Shown one piece after another: positions 35,701 through 48,192 of a stretch of 64,000 bases of DNA. Under the pieces are notes generated by a model, which searched no databases, had not been told where the DNA came from, and worked only from the letters and a program-made list of their open reading frames with translations. The stretch comes from Cristatella mucedo. Its lineage: Eukaryota; Bryozoa; Phylactolaemata; Cristatellidae. Location: contig WPIO01000060.1 of the NCBI GenBank assembly GCA_009760855.2, positions 1,977,501-2,041,500 of the forward strand. Direction: 5' to 3'. A program made the translations under genes and the position numbers. How positions within the stretch are numbered: the first letter of the stretch is position 1; the number at the start of each line of letters is the position of its first letter.

Positions 35701-36460
35701 TATCATAAAGGCACGAGCCAGTTTGTACTTGCCGTAATGGTTTGAGCAAGCTCATACTTGGGAAATGTCCCTTACCTGTATTCAGGCCCCCTTGACACTG
35801 AATCTGCAATGCCGACACACCTCTTAACATGCTCTGTACATACTGATATAGATTTCAACTATCCAGAAAATAGATTTTTATCTAGTCCATGTTCATTAGC
35901 CGGCGGTGCCCTGTCCTTCTGGGGTTGAGCTAGCTACCCAGGCCTCCCGGTTTAGGGACAGGGACCACATGGCTTCCGAGCTGGTATTAGCATCGAATAC
36001 TGCAATCGGCCATGCAGCTACCAGAAAGCATACAATGGAAGCTCTAACCCTGATTGTACACTGCTCTACTATTAGGTTATTGTGCAATCGCATAATTTAC
36101 TGTAATTGCCTGGACCATTCTGCTGCAAAATACACTGGAATCTACTGCAGCTGCTAGGATCAGTACATTAATCCACCGAAACCCACTAAAGCACGATCAG
36201 AAAACCAACACATTGCGCTCTAATAGTTATCGCACGTCTCTCTAATCTTCAGTTATTGTGTAATCGAACAATTTCATGTGACGTGGAATATCACAATCGA
36301 AAGAAGCACAACCAAGGGCAATGCATGGCAATCAAAGCATTTACCCAAGACAGTACAGCTGTCTGTGATTGCCTGTTACAATTACAAATAAAGCTTGCAT
36401 GAGAAGATACTGATTTTTCTAGCTTACTGTACCATGCTGTATTTAAAGAGAAACTGCACC
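35701..36460. other. No gene recognised
   Basis: No long frames. The bases around 35905-36050 are richer in G and C but show no A or B box, so a SINE cannot be supported. Confidence 0.45.
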
Positions 36461-36468
36461 CTTTAAGC
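36461..36468 (+). repeat. hAT target-site duplication, left
   Basis: CTTTAAGC lies directly before the terminal inverted repeat and recurs exactly at 38849-38856 after the other end. An 8-bp duplication is the rule for hAT transposons. Confidence 0.9.
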
Positions 36469-38848
36469 CAGGGGTGTCCAACCTTTTTCCATTGGGTGGC
36501 CACATTTAAAAAATTTAAAAAGTTCGCGGGCCGCATGCAAATTAACATAGTTGACTGCATAACACAGTACGATCGTAATTTAATATGACTATTACTATTG
36601 TACCTAGTAAAGAAACCGCAATACAATAGTATTTTTTAGCATAATTATAAATAAAAAAAATTGTAAATAATAAAAATATAATCATGTGTCCTGGAAAATA
36701 ATTCGATAGATATTATGGCCTATCTTTTCCCTTTGGATTTTTATTTTAATAACATGAAGACAGAAACTTATAAAACTTACAAAATTACATGACAAGGACT
36801 CACGTAATATTAATGTCTTCGGATTATCTAAATGCCACGGGTATTCAATGTCTTCTGCACTGCAGGCATCAATGAGATATTTAGCATTGTTTCTGTTTGC
36901 ATAAAAAGTCGATATCCGATGCAACAGTGGATGTGGCAATTAAAAGGATTCCTGATACATGCTCATCTGTGAGAACGGATCGAGTCTTTGTTTTCCCATT
37001 TTTCAGTCTGGAAAAAAGCTGTTCACAGCAATATGTGCTGCCAAAAAGTGCATTATACCTGCGAGCATGTTTGGCTAGGTTAGGAAAAGACTCTGATGAA
37101 ACATACTGCTTGTAAAAGGTAACAAGGTCATGCTGATCATAAGCAGTTTTTAAATTGCTGTCACTATGAATGTCGATAAGTTCGAGTTGAAATTCATCAG
37201 GTGCATCACAGGGATCATTATTAAAATGATTACTAATCACGTTCATGTCACCCGCATGTTGTTGGAAATCCTGAAACCTCTCCTCGAATTCATCAACAAG
37301 TTTGCTAACAAGAGTGGAGTACTTCATATGATCCAGCGTTTCAGGCGATCTTGTTGCTAGTGTTGTGAAATGTAACAATTTCTTCTGATGAAAGTGTTTC
37401 CGAACCTTATCACGTTGACTGTTGAACCTACATTGCCCATTACATGTTGCATGCTCAAGACCTTTGCACATAGCTGTTCTTGGTGGATGATGCAGTGATG
37501 ACTGACAATTTTGCGAGGTACTAATTTTACCATTAAAGATACAAATCCATTGTGTCTACCTGTCATTGAAGGGGTTCCGTCTGTGGTTAAACCAATCAAT
37601 TTAGTTTCAGGAAGACTAAATTTTGTGAGGACCCTCTTGACCTGATCCAAAATATCCCTCCCCGTCGTGTTGCCTTTCATTGAATGTATATCCAACAGTT
37701 CTTCGATAATGACAAACTTTCCTGTTACTCCGCGTACAAACACCGACAGTTGAGCCGTATCGCTATTGTCCGTGCTTTCGTCGAGCGCAAGAGAATAAAA
37801 ATCGCATTCATCAAGTCTTTTAGTGAGACTTCCTTTTATGTTGGATGCGAGCTCTTTAAATCTTCTCGCAACGGTTTGATGAGAAAGACTGACTTTCTCT
37901 ACTTCTGACTTCTTGTCTGGACAGACCACACCAGTAAACAGCCTGAGGCATTCCTTAACAAATTTACCATCGGAAAATGCTTTCCCCGCTTTGCTGTAGC
38001 TTCAGCTATTAAAAAACTTACTTTGGCTGAAGCCTCAGACTTGTTGCTGAGTGCTGTAAAAAATGACTGCTGTCCGATGACGCTCTGTTTCAACGAGTTC
38101 ACGCGATCAATTCGAAGTTGACCAGTCAGGCTGTTGTACCTGTCGCCATGCTTTGTTGAAAAATGTCGCTTAACAATGTACTCCTTTGCAACGGCAATAG
38201 TTTCTTGGCATATTAGGCACATTATCCTACCGCAGCGTTCCATTACAAAATAGTCTACGGTCCAAGATGCTTTGAAAAGTCTTCCTTCTGCGTCAATTTT
38301 TTGTTTTTTGCCAGTATTCACACTCGCTACTATTTTTCTCTGTGAAATGAAAAAACAGATCAGTTACGAATTGATTAATTTGTATTTTATCACAGCAATA
38401 TCTTAGTATTAGCAAATTAAGTTGAGCAATACGCGTTTTTTGAAAAACCTACCTGACTGATTCCAGTTCGTGCAGTAGCTGCTGAGAAACGGCTCTTTTT
38501 TTCTATCCACAGTGTGAAACAGTCAATTCCGCCGGCGGAAGCGTTATAAATGTTATCGTATTAGCGCCGCTGTAGCGTAAAGATATTACCCCTTCACGCC
38601 AAAATGTTCACATGAAGGCTAGCAAAATAAATCGATTCCTTTACCTTTACGCGAAAATAGCCATTCGGACACCTTCACGCTTCACGCGTGCGTGAAGTAC
38701 ATCACAGTGCCTTATATCGCCGTTTGTAATGATTAAAAATTAACGAAAAACATGGAGTGACAAATATTTTTGGGATAACGTTGCGGGCCGCCTAGAAGAC
38801 CTCGGCCGGCCGGGTTGTGGCCCGCGGGCCACGTGCTAGACACCCCAG
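36469..38848 (-). mobile_element. hAT DNA transposon, 2380 bp, defective
   Basis: The ends are inverted repeats. The left starts CAGGGGTGTCCAAC; the right, read inward, starts CTGGGGTGTCTAGC. A perfect 8-bp target duplication flanks them. GC-rich subterminal sequence (gcgggccgc near 36525; gcccgcgggccacg near 38820) occurs at both ends. The transposase is on the minus strand and resembles the Charlie-like / GTF2IRD2-related hAT group with a BED-type zinc finger. It can no longer move itself because the transposase is frameshifted and internally deleted. Its insertion site outside the duplication is unique DNA. Confidence 0.93.
36881..38500 (-). pseudogene. hAT transposase, broken (GTF2IRD2-like)
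   Basis: Three overlapping minus frames form one protein: 37899-38321, 37357-37929 and 36881-37471. The first has a BED-like finger (CLICQETIAVAKEY, then HFSTKH). The second carries LALDESTD and LTTDGTPSMTG, whose aspartates near 37782 and 37581 are catalytic in hAT enzymes. The third has STYCCEQLFS, with the likely catalytic glutamate near 37024, in the dimerisation region. A one-base shift lies near 38000. Near 37400-37440 roughly 150-200 codons usual for the family are missing between the second and third parts. A small intron is suggested by a donor (cag/gtaggt) near 38453 and an acceptor (catttcacag) near 38347, placing the start codon in an upstream exon. No intact product is possible. 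Confidence 0.88.
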
Positions 38849-38856
38849 CTTTAAGC
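38849..38856 (+). repeat. hAT target-site duplication, right
   Basis: CTTTAAGC identical to 36461-36468, directly after the right inverted repeat. Confidence 0.9.
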
Positions 38857-40499
38857 CAGACACGAACTACATTCCAGGGAAATTCACGGCAATCGACGCC
38901 AACGGACTGGGAAAATACAAAATTTTTTAATTGTTAAGTGTACATACTTAGCTCAAGTTGGGAGACTAGATGTATACGTCTAGCCGTCGTAGGGGGGAGG
39001 AAGACTTTGTGGTTAGCGGTAAAAACATGTCTCCGGCACTCCACAGCCAGTGCTATGAGCATTATAGTACCGGTGAGGGCTAAAGAACCGGTGGTAAGGC
39101 GAGAAGCTACAACAATTAGAAAACCTTCAGGCTCGCACAGCTCTAGTTATGCTAAGGTCAAAGGAATAGATATTTATTTATTGCCCTCTAACTGAGGGCT
39201 TCTGGCAAGGCAGCCCCCCTGGATTCGTGGAACTAGCAAAGCTTTGCATAAAAGACGCTCATGGGAACCGGCCAGTTTATATCGTGTTGTAGCTTGCCTT
39301 AGCTGCTTTTAAAAAGAAACAATGCCTTTGCTACAAAAAACATTCGATTTAGAAAAAGCACTTTACACCTGATTTCATCCGATTTTACCCCAGCAAGAAG
39401 AACTTGAATATAATGGTCTTATCCTTCGTTTTCCAGATCCAAAAGGGCTTCATTTAATTTTTGGAAAGTCGAAACGGCAACACCGAAAGAGTGCCACTGG
39501 GAAGTCTTCCTTGATTATATATAAAAGGAACTTATATCCTCATATCTGGAGCCCGAGATGCCGCACTTCGAGGCTATTTTCCTGCACGGCTGGCCGACGT
39601 AATTATGCCAGGCATAAACATCAATATCATCCTTCTACAGAAAGAGTCAAAAGCCACGTGCCGAACTCGCACAGACCTGGCACGCTGCTTTAGCTCTCTA
39701 AAAATTCTATACACTTAAAAATACTCTTAAAATGTAAAAAGCCAAACTAGCCTGCAATAGGTATATTTTCTATTTTGGGAAAACAAAACAATTGTCTTGC
39801 AAGTAGCTCTACCTGAAAGCTTTCTCCATACCTACGGAAGTTTCACGTCGAAGATGCGTCATTTGACGGGTCACTCCATTCAGATCTGTCCAGAAAGAAT
39901 ATGCCCACTGCGGCAGCTAAAAATTGCCGTTTCTTCTCTGGAGAATAAGAACAATTCGACTGGAAACTGGCTCTGGCGCGTGTGCTTCAACCCGCTTTTC
40001 ATCTCAGAATAAATCATCGCCATGGGTTCACTTCGCAGAGAAGTGACTGTAAGTAGAACGCCTCGAAGGGGGCGCCACCCGGCGAGCAGTTCTCAAAACC
40101 CGGCAGCCCCGCTCGACGGATACCCAGTAGCCGCCAGGAAGGAATGAGCTATAGGCTTCCACGGGTGGAAGGATAGGTATACATTTTGTTGCCAAAGGAG
40201 GCTTTGAGCGGTTGCAATTTCCACGGGACACATCAGCCTTGTCCTTTCCGACAGACCTAGTGGACGTATTCCTCCAGACAAATTCTAGAGGAATCCGTTA
40301 AATATGCTGCAAAGGAAGCACCGTCGTATAAACAGCAGTAAAATAAAGTGTCAACACGTGTGAAATCGTTAGCTTCAAAAAAAAGTGTCAACATGGAAAT
40401 GGGTTACGTAGCAAAATGTAACGCGAAGCATAGGTTTGGCCTAATGAAGGTGCTTGTCTGTAACGATCGAAGTAAACTTGAATTGATTTGATGACCGAG
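38857..40499. other. No gene recognised
   Basis: Frames up to 85 codons, without family resemblance. A 62-bp segment at 39049-39110 recurs at 61389-61450. At 40021 an ATG in good context (cgccATGG) opens 9 codons ending at a donor-like gtaagt, which could be a first coding exon but has no further support. The part 40060-40260 is GC-richer. Confidence 0.4.
39049..39110 (+). repeat. Low-copy repeat, copy 1
   Basis: It contains 'gagcattatagtaccggtga', then 'gggctaaag' and 'ccggtggtaaggcgagaag'. It matches 61389-61450 in the same orientation with a few substitutions. Its family is not recognised. Confidence 0.6.
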
Positions 40500-40740
40500 T
40501 TCGTTTACTCAAGCCAGTGGCAAATGAGAAGCGCCTGAATAGAGATTAAGCACTCTTAGGGTGCGATAGAAATTATGTATATTTATATGACATGCACCGA
40601 GTCAGCATGCATAAGCACATAGAGGACAGATCACAGAAACCCTGCGAATACTGTTAACAACTGCTGCATGTTTAGCTTCTTTTTGAATGTCCTTAACTCT
40701 GCAGCTGTCATGGCGTCGGTCAAGGGTGAGGTCCAGGCTT
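40500..40740 (-). mobile_element. LINE A 3' end, badly decayed
   Basis: Short matching words stand in the right order: 'gcgcctgaatagagattaag', 'gacatgcaccgagtcagcat', 'cataagcacatagagg', 'tagcttctttttgaatgtcc'. Much of the tail and 3' UTR is missing or altered. Confidence 0.5.
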
Positions 40741-41399
40741 GCTCAGCCTCTGGCGAAACTCCCGCCTGACTGGGGCTCAAATGCTTATGCATAAGTGGTT
40801 GCTTATTTTAGGACAGGCCTTTGATACCGCCCAACGATGGATTAGGATATCGCTGGTTTCAGTCTTTGGGATGCAAGAACCTTGTGAGTATCTCGGCAGT
40901 CAAAATCCTGCCAATTTTGCAGGCTGAAGTGCGAGTAGCCATCGCTCAGACGTCTGACAGATCTTCAGACAGCTCACCGACAGGCGGATATTTGCCAAAG
41001 ATAACGGCGCTGCTTCCACATTATCTTCCTGCATGCCCTCCCAGTAGCTAATCGTACGCACATTAATCGGGTTAAATAAAGACCTATTAACCTGCTCATA
41101 AGCCTGCTTATCGCGGTCATTTTATTAGCAATCTCTAGCTCTTAAAAGTCAGTGGCCAAGTTCAAGATTCATAATTGTGGGCCGTTGCAATAGTTGCAAA
41201 AGAATAATTTACCCAGCCTAGCAACAGGTGTTCGCACCTCCTCCGACGGAGAACTGTTGGAAGAGAGTGTGGTGAACTTACGGTCTTGTGGCACATGAGA
41301 CAATGTAACGATGAATATAATAAAGACTAGCTGGAAGGTTAGCTGACAAGAACAACGGGATTTTGAGGTGGAGCGGCAGCGACGGCAGTGAAGCTACAC
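40741..41399. other. No gene recognised
   Basis: Frames of 62 and 76 codons on plus overlap and show nothing known. Confidence 0.45.
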
Positions 41400-41998
41400 A
41401 CGGAGATACATTACATTATACGACACCACTTCTCGCCTACCTGCATTGGCCATCAGTCAAGCGACGGATCAACTTCATAGTTTTATCGCTTACTTTTAGG
41501 TCCCTTCATTATTTGTCTCCAGCCTACTTATCATATCTTCTCTCATCATACAGGCATCATACATCCTGCTTTTTGGAATCTAACTACTTCTCTATACCTT
41601 AAAAAAACCTCAAATCCTTTGGAGATCGTGCATTTAGTTCGCATGGTCCCAAAGTCTGGAACTCACAACCAACCTTCATCATGATATTATCTGACATGCC
41701 ATTTAGAAGTAAATTAAAAACGAACCTATTTAAGACAGAACTTTTTATTTAAGACAGAAACGGGTCTCTGCGATTCATCCCTTATGTGCTTACTCGTGCT
41801 GATACTGTTGCATGCTGCCACTAACCAGACTTGCATGCTCACCCAGTGCATGTCATCCCTCACGTATGTTATTCACGTAGTTTGTTGGGCATGATATCAC
41901 TCACCATGCAATCGTGTTTCCTATGCAGCAGGTGGGGAGCACTTAGAAAGAGATTTAGTTCTATGAGGGCTATTTATCAAGTGTGTTATTATTATTAC
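41400..41998 (+). mobile_element. LINE A C-terminal region and 3' UTR
   Basis: It runs from the 'cacttctcgcctacctgcattg' thumb segment, through 'acttttaggtcccttcatta' and 'ggagatcgtgcatttagttc', to the hairpin and (att)n tail ending near 41998. A small direct repeat of 'atttaagacagaa' occurs at 41729-41760. The next LINE A starts right behind its tail. Confidence 0.8.
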
Positions 41999-42420
41999 TG
42001 GAACTGGAGACTGGACACTTGACACTGGAACGGGTTGTGGCGGACCACCTGAACACATATATCGAAACCTCACACCTTGCTAATTAGTTCCAGTCTGGCT
42101 TTAGAGCTAATCACTCCACAGAGTTAGCATTGCTTAGAGTATACAAAGACCTACTTAGGAATGCAGACATGGGTATAGTGTCTCTGGTTGTTTTGCTCGA
42201 TCTTTCAGCAGCTTTTGATACATGGATCACAAAGTTCTTCTAGAGCGCCTCTCATCTCGCCTGGGCATCACTGGCTGTGATCTGCAGTGGTTCAGGTCAT
42301 ATCGCAGTGGGAGAATCCAGAGTATTGACGTGAATGGACAAAGATCATCTGAAGTACCTCTGAAATATGGGGTACCTCAGGGCTCTGAGATCGGTCCGGT
42401 TCTTTTCTCGGTTTATGCAA

Positions 42421-43334
42421 TGTGATGTAATGTATCTCCGTCTGTAACTCCACAAACTCATAAAGACCATGTGGATGTTACGCAGGAGAGTTTTGCATAG
42501 CTCAGTTACAGCCTAAGCTGCTTTCTGTACGCATTCGGTAGCCAACAGACTTTGTTTCACGCAACAAAGAGAAAGTGGGAAGCATAGCAGAGTCAGGAGA
42601 GCAGTTGAGGTAGTGAGCAGCATAGAAGTAGCAGCTTAGGACCGCTGAAAAGGATGTTGCCATAGTCGGCAATAGGAGATTAGTTATCGTTGCTTAAGAA
42701 TTGTGGAAGCGAGTTCCATAGTCTAGGACCTGCAGAGCTAAAGCTTCTGTCGCCAACTGTCTTATAGCGGAGGAATGGAACAGCTAATTTATTGTCCACA
42801 CAGAACCTGAGGGCCCGAGCGGGCTGAAACTGATGCAGCAGCTCAGCTAGGTATGATGGAGCCAATCCGTGGCGGATCTCGTGGGTCAGCATAAGAACTT
42901 TGCTCTGTATCCTTTGCTCAACCGGCAACCATCCTAGCTCCTTCAGCAAAGGACGGACTAGCTCAAACCACTGGGAGGTGAAGACCAGCCTTGCAGCCAT
43001 CTTCATTGTACGCTGTAGTGGCATAATAGCTTTCTTTGGCAGCCCAGCCAAGAGGAAATTACTATAATCAAGCCGAGACAGAACTAGAGAGCTAGTTAAG
43101 TTTTGTAAAATCCACTGTGGGAGACAGCTCCTAATCATGGACAGGGATCGGATGTGATGGCTAGCTGTAGAGGCAGTCTTCTGAATGAAGCTTTTGAAAT
43201 TGAGGCAGCTGTCGAACACGACACCTACATTTCGAGCACGTGGTGATCGCCGTACAATAGCGTCACCTATTAGGGTGGAAAGCCTTTTAATCCAGGCATA
43301 TGCTTAGGGTGTTCTATGAGCAGCAGTTCGGTCT
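42421..43334 (-). mobile_element. LINE B insertion 1 in LINE A
   Basis: A 5'-truncated LINE B of about 0.9 kb with tail 'gatgtaatgtatctccgtct'. It includes an open 179-codon C-terminal stretch (42680-43219) starting MFDSCLNFKSFIQKTAS and containing RPLLKELGWLPVEQRIQ and GDRSFSSAGPRLWNSLPQF. It ends near 'cagcagttcggtcttc', after which LINE A resumes. It is among the best preserved LINE B copies in the window. Confidence 0.88.
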
Positions 43335-43799
43335 TCCTCTGGCTGATGATATTGCCAAGCACAACCTAAGTATTCACTTCTATGCGGATGACACTCAGTT
43401 GTAGCTTTGCTTCGATATCCTCCCAGCCTTCAAGCACCTCAAATTCTCTCAACTCACTTGCTGCATGTATTGATGACATCCGCATAAGGATGGTAGCAAA
43501 GTTTCTAAAACTAAACGGTGATAAAGTTAACCTACTATTTATTGGCAAGCCAGTGTGATTCACATATTGGAAATGCTGAGTCTTAAAATTGGCTCTGCCA
43601 GTATATCTCCTGTTCACTCAGCTTAAAATCTAGGTGTCATATTCCAAAGCGACCTCTGGTTAGACGACCATATGACGGCCGTTATCAAGGTCCAATTCAA
43701 ATTTGAAGGGCCCGCTTCCGTCGGGCCGGACGCAAATGGAGGAGAATACAAGCCACTTCATCACCATCGCCTAGTTGTTGGACAGCCACCTAAATTCCG

Positions 43800-46700
43800 C
43801 CTAATAAATTTCCGCTTGCTTAAAAACAAGGGGTTACTTATCCGTGATCATGTGGCCTAGGAGAAGCTAGATGCATTTATGCTTACTGAAACTTGGATGA
43901 AGCCTTGTTCCAGTAGCTGTATTGCTGAGACCACTCCACCCGGGTTCTTATTCTACCAGTCCATGCGTCGTGACAATTTTGGTGGCAGGATTGCAATAGT
44001 TGGCGAATCGTTTGGCTATAAAATGTGCCGTTTCTCGCTTGGGCCAGCATTCGAATCGGTTGCAATTTGATCTTCATCAAAGGCAGTGCCTCTAGCTGTC
44101 GTGATATACCGGCCTCCTTGTGGCTGTGTCAAAATTATTTTAGAGGAGCTTTCAGAGTTTCTCGCTAAAATATTTGTGTGTGACAGGCCGTTACTGATTG
44201 CAGGAGACTTCAATATTCATGTTGAAAACCCTAGAAACAGCCAGGACGGCTCATTTCTTGACTTTCTGGAGAATTTTGGTTTGGCCCAACACGTTAATCA
44301 TAGCACCCACGTCGGTAGCCACATTCTAGATCTCCTGATCACTAAGGATGTCTTCCCCACTGACCTTGTGGTGTGCCCACTGACCCTCTCATATCATTGT
44401 TCGGTCTCGTTTACCATTCCTGCTTCCTCGCACGTACAGGGTAATGTCAAATTTGGCAAACGACGTAACTTACATAGCATTGACATGGACAAGTTTTTCA
44501 AATTGGTTTGTGATGCTGGTCTTCTAGATTTTCATTCAGACCCGACCGGCAGCCTCGATACCCTTACTGATGCTATGAACATAACACTCAGGAGTGCTCT
44601 TGACAAGCATGCTCCCGTTCGCTCTATCCGTGTTTGAAGTCGTGGAGATTCCTTTCAATTTATAAAAAAAAAAACTTCTAAAGATGCGCCAGGTTAAGCT
44701 CAGGCTTGAACGTCGTTTCAAGAAATCAGGGTATGATGCAGATTTAGTCAATTACCGAGATTATCTTTCGAGTTTACACCTGAAAGCTTAAAAAAGCCAG
44801 GGCTTCTTTTTTAATAATAATAATAATAATATTGCACTTGATAAAGCGCCCTCAGAGAACTTAATCTCTTTCTACGCGCTTTACATTTGCTGCAAAGTAA
44901 TACGCAATAGAATAGTATGTAAAATCATGCTTGAAAAACAAACAAAATGAATAACATGGTTAGGGGTTACATGCACTGGGTCAGCATGCAAATGTGGTTA
45001 GTGGCAGCATGAACAGTGTCAGCACGCATAAGCACATCGAGGACGAATCACAAGGACCCACTAAATGCTGTCCTAAATAGGTATGTTTTTAAGTTTCTTT
45101 TAAATGTGGTCAGGTCAGGGGATGTTCTGATGCAGGTCGGGAGGGAGTTCCAGGCTGTGGGAGCATACGAGCTAAATGCACGGTCTCCAAAGGATTTAAG
45201 GTTTGTACGAGGTATTTCTAGACTGTTGGATTCCGAAAAGCGAGTGGTACGATGCTTTGCCTGATGGGGTAGTATATCTGAAAGATAGGCTGGAGCCATA
45301 GAATGAAGAGACCTAAAAGTTTTTTCCTTAGAAAGCTGAATTCCTACCAGTCGGACACTAAACAGGTTTATAAGACAGTAAACCATTTACTTACCAATGC
45401 TGAGAGGTCTGACTCTCCAGATATTGAAGACTCAGCCGAAACGTTTTCAGCATTCTTTACTGAAAAAAATGTGCACATTCGTGCTTCCACTGAGCCCCCT
45501 CCGACTAAATGAATTTCGGTTCCACAACCTACCCACCCTCCTCACAAGGTTTTCCGAGGTTTCAGCATGAGATATAGCTACTCTAATAAGGTCAAGCAAA
45601 AAGAGCTTGTCTCCTGAAGACCCCATACCTTCATCTCTGTAATCTTCACTGGCAGACCAACTTAGCCCTGCCATAACCAGATTTTTAATGCTTCTTTTGA
45701 AAAAGGGGTCGTCCCCAAGTCCTTAAAATCGGAAATTGTTAGACCTATTCTTAAAAAGCTTGCATTAGACATAGAGGTCCTAGCAAACTATCGCCCGGTT
45801 TCTCTTCTTCCTTTCCTATCAAAAACTCTTGAAGAAATTGTTGTTAAGCAGCTGGTTGAACGTATTGAAAATAATGAAATGTCAGAAACATTTCAATCTG
45901 GGTTCAAGAGGCAGCACTCCACTTAATCTGCTCTCCTCCGTGTTCACGATGACATTATACGTGGCAAAGACGACAGGAATGTCACTGCACCAGCTCTGCT
46001 AGATCTGTCTGTTGTCTTTGACATGATTGATCAAGAAGTTCTGCTTGAAGGATTGAGAACAACGATTGGTCTGGCAGACAAAGCACTGGTGTGGTTTAAG
46101 TCATACTTGTCTGATCGTGTTTAATCCGTGTCGTGTTCGGTCAGGTCTCACACACCAGAATGGTCACCTGTGGAGTCCCTCAAGGGTCTGTACTCAGTTC
46201 TTGTGGTTCTCCATTTATAAAAAACCTTTGGGAAAAGTGATTAAGGCCGATGGAATAGAATATCACTTCTGTGCTGACGATAGTCAGTTAGATTTGTCAT
46301 TCAAACCGTCGGAATCTGCTGGGGCTGCTGAGACACTGAATGCTTGCCTTGCCGATATTCGATCCTGGATGTCGCAAAACTTCCTGAAATTCAAATATGA
46401 TAGAACTAAACTGCTGCTCATTGGACATCCTAAGCGTGTGGGTGTAATAAAAGGCTTTGCTCTTTTAATAGGTGATGCTATTGAGCAACCATCACCACGT
46501 GCTCGACGTTTAGGTGTCGTTTTCGACAGCTGCCTTAAAATTTAAAAGCTTCATTCAGAAGTTTTCTTCTACAGCTACCCATCACATCCAATCCCTACCC
46601 AAGATTAAGAGCTGTCTCTCACAGTGGCTTGTGAAAAAATTTAACTAGCTCTTTAGTTCTATCGCGGCTTAGTTATTGTAATTCTCTTTTTGCTGGGCTC

Positions 46701-47260
46701 CCAAAGAAAGCTATTAGGCCACTGAAGGGGACTACGAACATGGCTGCAAAGCTAGTCTTCAAGTCCCAGCGGTTTGAGCATGTGTCACCTTTGCTGAAAG
46801 AGCTAGGATGGTTGCCCTTTAGCAACTGATACAGAGCCAAGTTCCCTCGCTGACCGACAAGGCCTGCGACGGCTTGGCTCCTTGGTACCTACCTGAACTG
46901 CCACACCAGTTTCAACGTCTTTGCACCACCAGGTCCTGTGTGGATAATAAATTAGCTGTCCCTTTCCTCTGCTTAAAGATGATTGGCGATATAAGCTTTA
47001 GCTCTGCAGGTCCTAAACTGTGGAACTTGCTTCCACAATTCTTAAGCAACGACAGCTACTCTTCTACTGCCGGCTATGGCATATCCTTCTCAGCTGTTCT
47101 ATGCTGCTTCTTCTATGCTACTCACTACCTCCACTGCTCTCCTGACTTTGCTATGCTTCCCACTTTTTCTTTGTTGTGTGAGACGAAGTCTGTTGGGTAC
47201 CGAATGCGTACCGAAAGCCGCTTAGACTGTGAGTGTGCTATTCAAAACACTACTGCCTAA
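43800..47260 (+). pseudogene. LINE B endonuclease-RT polyprotein, second copy, broken
   Basis: The endonuclease starts near 43800 (FRLINFRLLKNKG). Its core at 44086-44637 has GDFNIH, but the usual SDH near 44390 reads SYH, losing the aspartate next to the catalytic histidine. The RT has an intact LLDLS at about 45998, then a premature stop in SDRV*S near 46120. YADD is changed to CADD (YHFCADDSQ near 46260-46285). The C-terminal piece is 46874-47260. Two independent active-site changes plus stops show that this copy is dead. Confidence 0.82.
44813..45319 (-). mobile_element. LINE A insertion inside LINE B
   Basis: It begins at its (aat)n tail (44813-44829) and runs through the hairpins, 3' UTR and an open C-terminal frame to 'gaagagacctaaaag'. 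It lies in a T-run: left 'ggcttctttttt', right 'ttttttcctta'. The other LINE B has 'ccaagtttttttcatta' there. Insertion at a T-run with the tail facing it is what target-primed reverse transcription gives. Confidence 0.88.
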
Positions 47261-48192
47261 CACCCACATGGTCTTTATGACTTTGTGGAGTTACAGACGG
47301 AGATACACTAAATTACATAAATCTGCCTTTTTTCAGCTTTAACATTGCTAACATTTGGGCTTGTTTAGATAAGGCTGCCACGTCCAAGTTGGCCCATGCA
47401 TTCATGACATCCCGTCTCGATTTCTGCAGCTCACTGCTTACTGACTTACTGGCCTATGCTATCAGGCGATTGCATCTGGTGCAAAACTCTGCAGCTAGGC
47501 TTGTCTGTCGTGAGCTTCAAAGTTGCCATGTTACCCCACTTCTCGCCGACATGCAATGGCTACTCGTCAAGCAACGGATTGACATCAAGGTTAAGTTGCT
47601 CACTTTTAGGCCAGTTTATTCTTGGCTCCAGCCTATCTCTCAGATATACTCCCCCATCAGGCCAATGATCATACCACGAGCTTTTCGGCATCCAACAGTC
47701 TACAAATACTCTGTACAAACCTGAAATCTTTTGGAGGCCGTGCACTTAGTTTGTATGCTCCCAAAGCCTGGAACTCCCTCCCGACCTGTGTCCGACCATC
47801 CCCGAACCTGACCACATTTAAAAGGAACTTCGAAACCCGCCTATTTAGGACTGCATTTAGTGGGTCCATGTGATTCGTCCTTCACTTGCTTATGCTTGTT
47901 GACACTGTCAATGCTGCCATTATCAAATTTGCATGCTGAATCTGTGCATGTCACCCCTAACCATGTTATTCATTTTATTTTCTTATCAAGCATGCTATTA
48001 CTCTCTATTCAATTGCATTTCCCTTTGCTGCAAATGTAAAGTGCCTAGAGGGAGATCGAGTTGTCTTAGGGCGCTTTATCAAGTGCATTAATTTTTCATT
48101 ATTATTATGATTATGATTATTACATTCGAGGCGAGAATGTCCGTAACATGCACCTTCTGTCACCGGTTATATCTCAGCTGCCGAACTAACTG

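Larger units (their letters stand above)
43675..47320 (+). mobile_element. LINE B insertion 2 in LINE A (long copy)
   Basis: A nearly complete LINE B, starting at 'ggccgttatcaaggtcc', some 350 bases inside the 5' end of the 9.1-12.6 kb copy. It ends at 'ggagttacagacggagatac' plus 'actaaattacat'. It encodes endonuclease, linker, RT and C-terminal region in order. A LINE A interrupts it at 44813-45319, so it is itself a host. Confidence 0.88.
41999..48118 (+). mobile_element. LINE A host element of a nested cluster
   Basis: One LINE A copy survives in three pieces, in order: 41999-42420 (RT: QFRANHSTELAL-like region, LLDLSAAFD area, VPQG), 43335-43672 (FYADDTQL at 43375-43398, followed by a stop) and about 47320-48118 (thumb, C-terminal region, 3' UTR, tail). 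Between them lie a minus-strand LINE B and a plus-strand LINE B. Each junction rejoins at adjacent LINE A positions, which proves later insertion. Frameshifts and stops are present. Confidence 0.88.

Noticed and set aside
40021-40055. First coding exon at cgccATGG with donor gtaagt
   Set aside because: Only nine codons, with no downstream exon or homology to support it.
44016-44213. Minus-strand frame overlapping the LINE B endonuclease
   Set aside because: Shadow of the plus-strand endonuclease coding sequence; similar shadows occur at 11676-11873 and 25196-25535.
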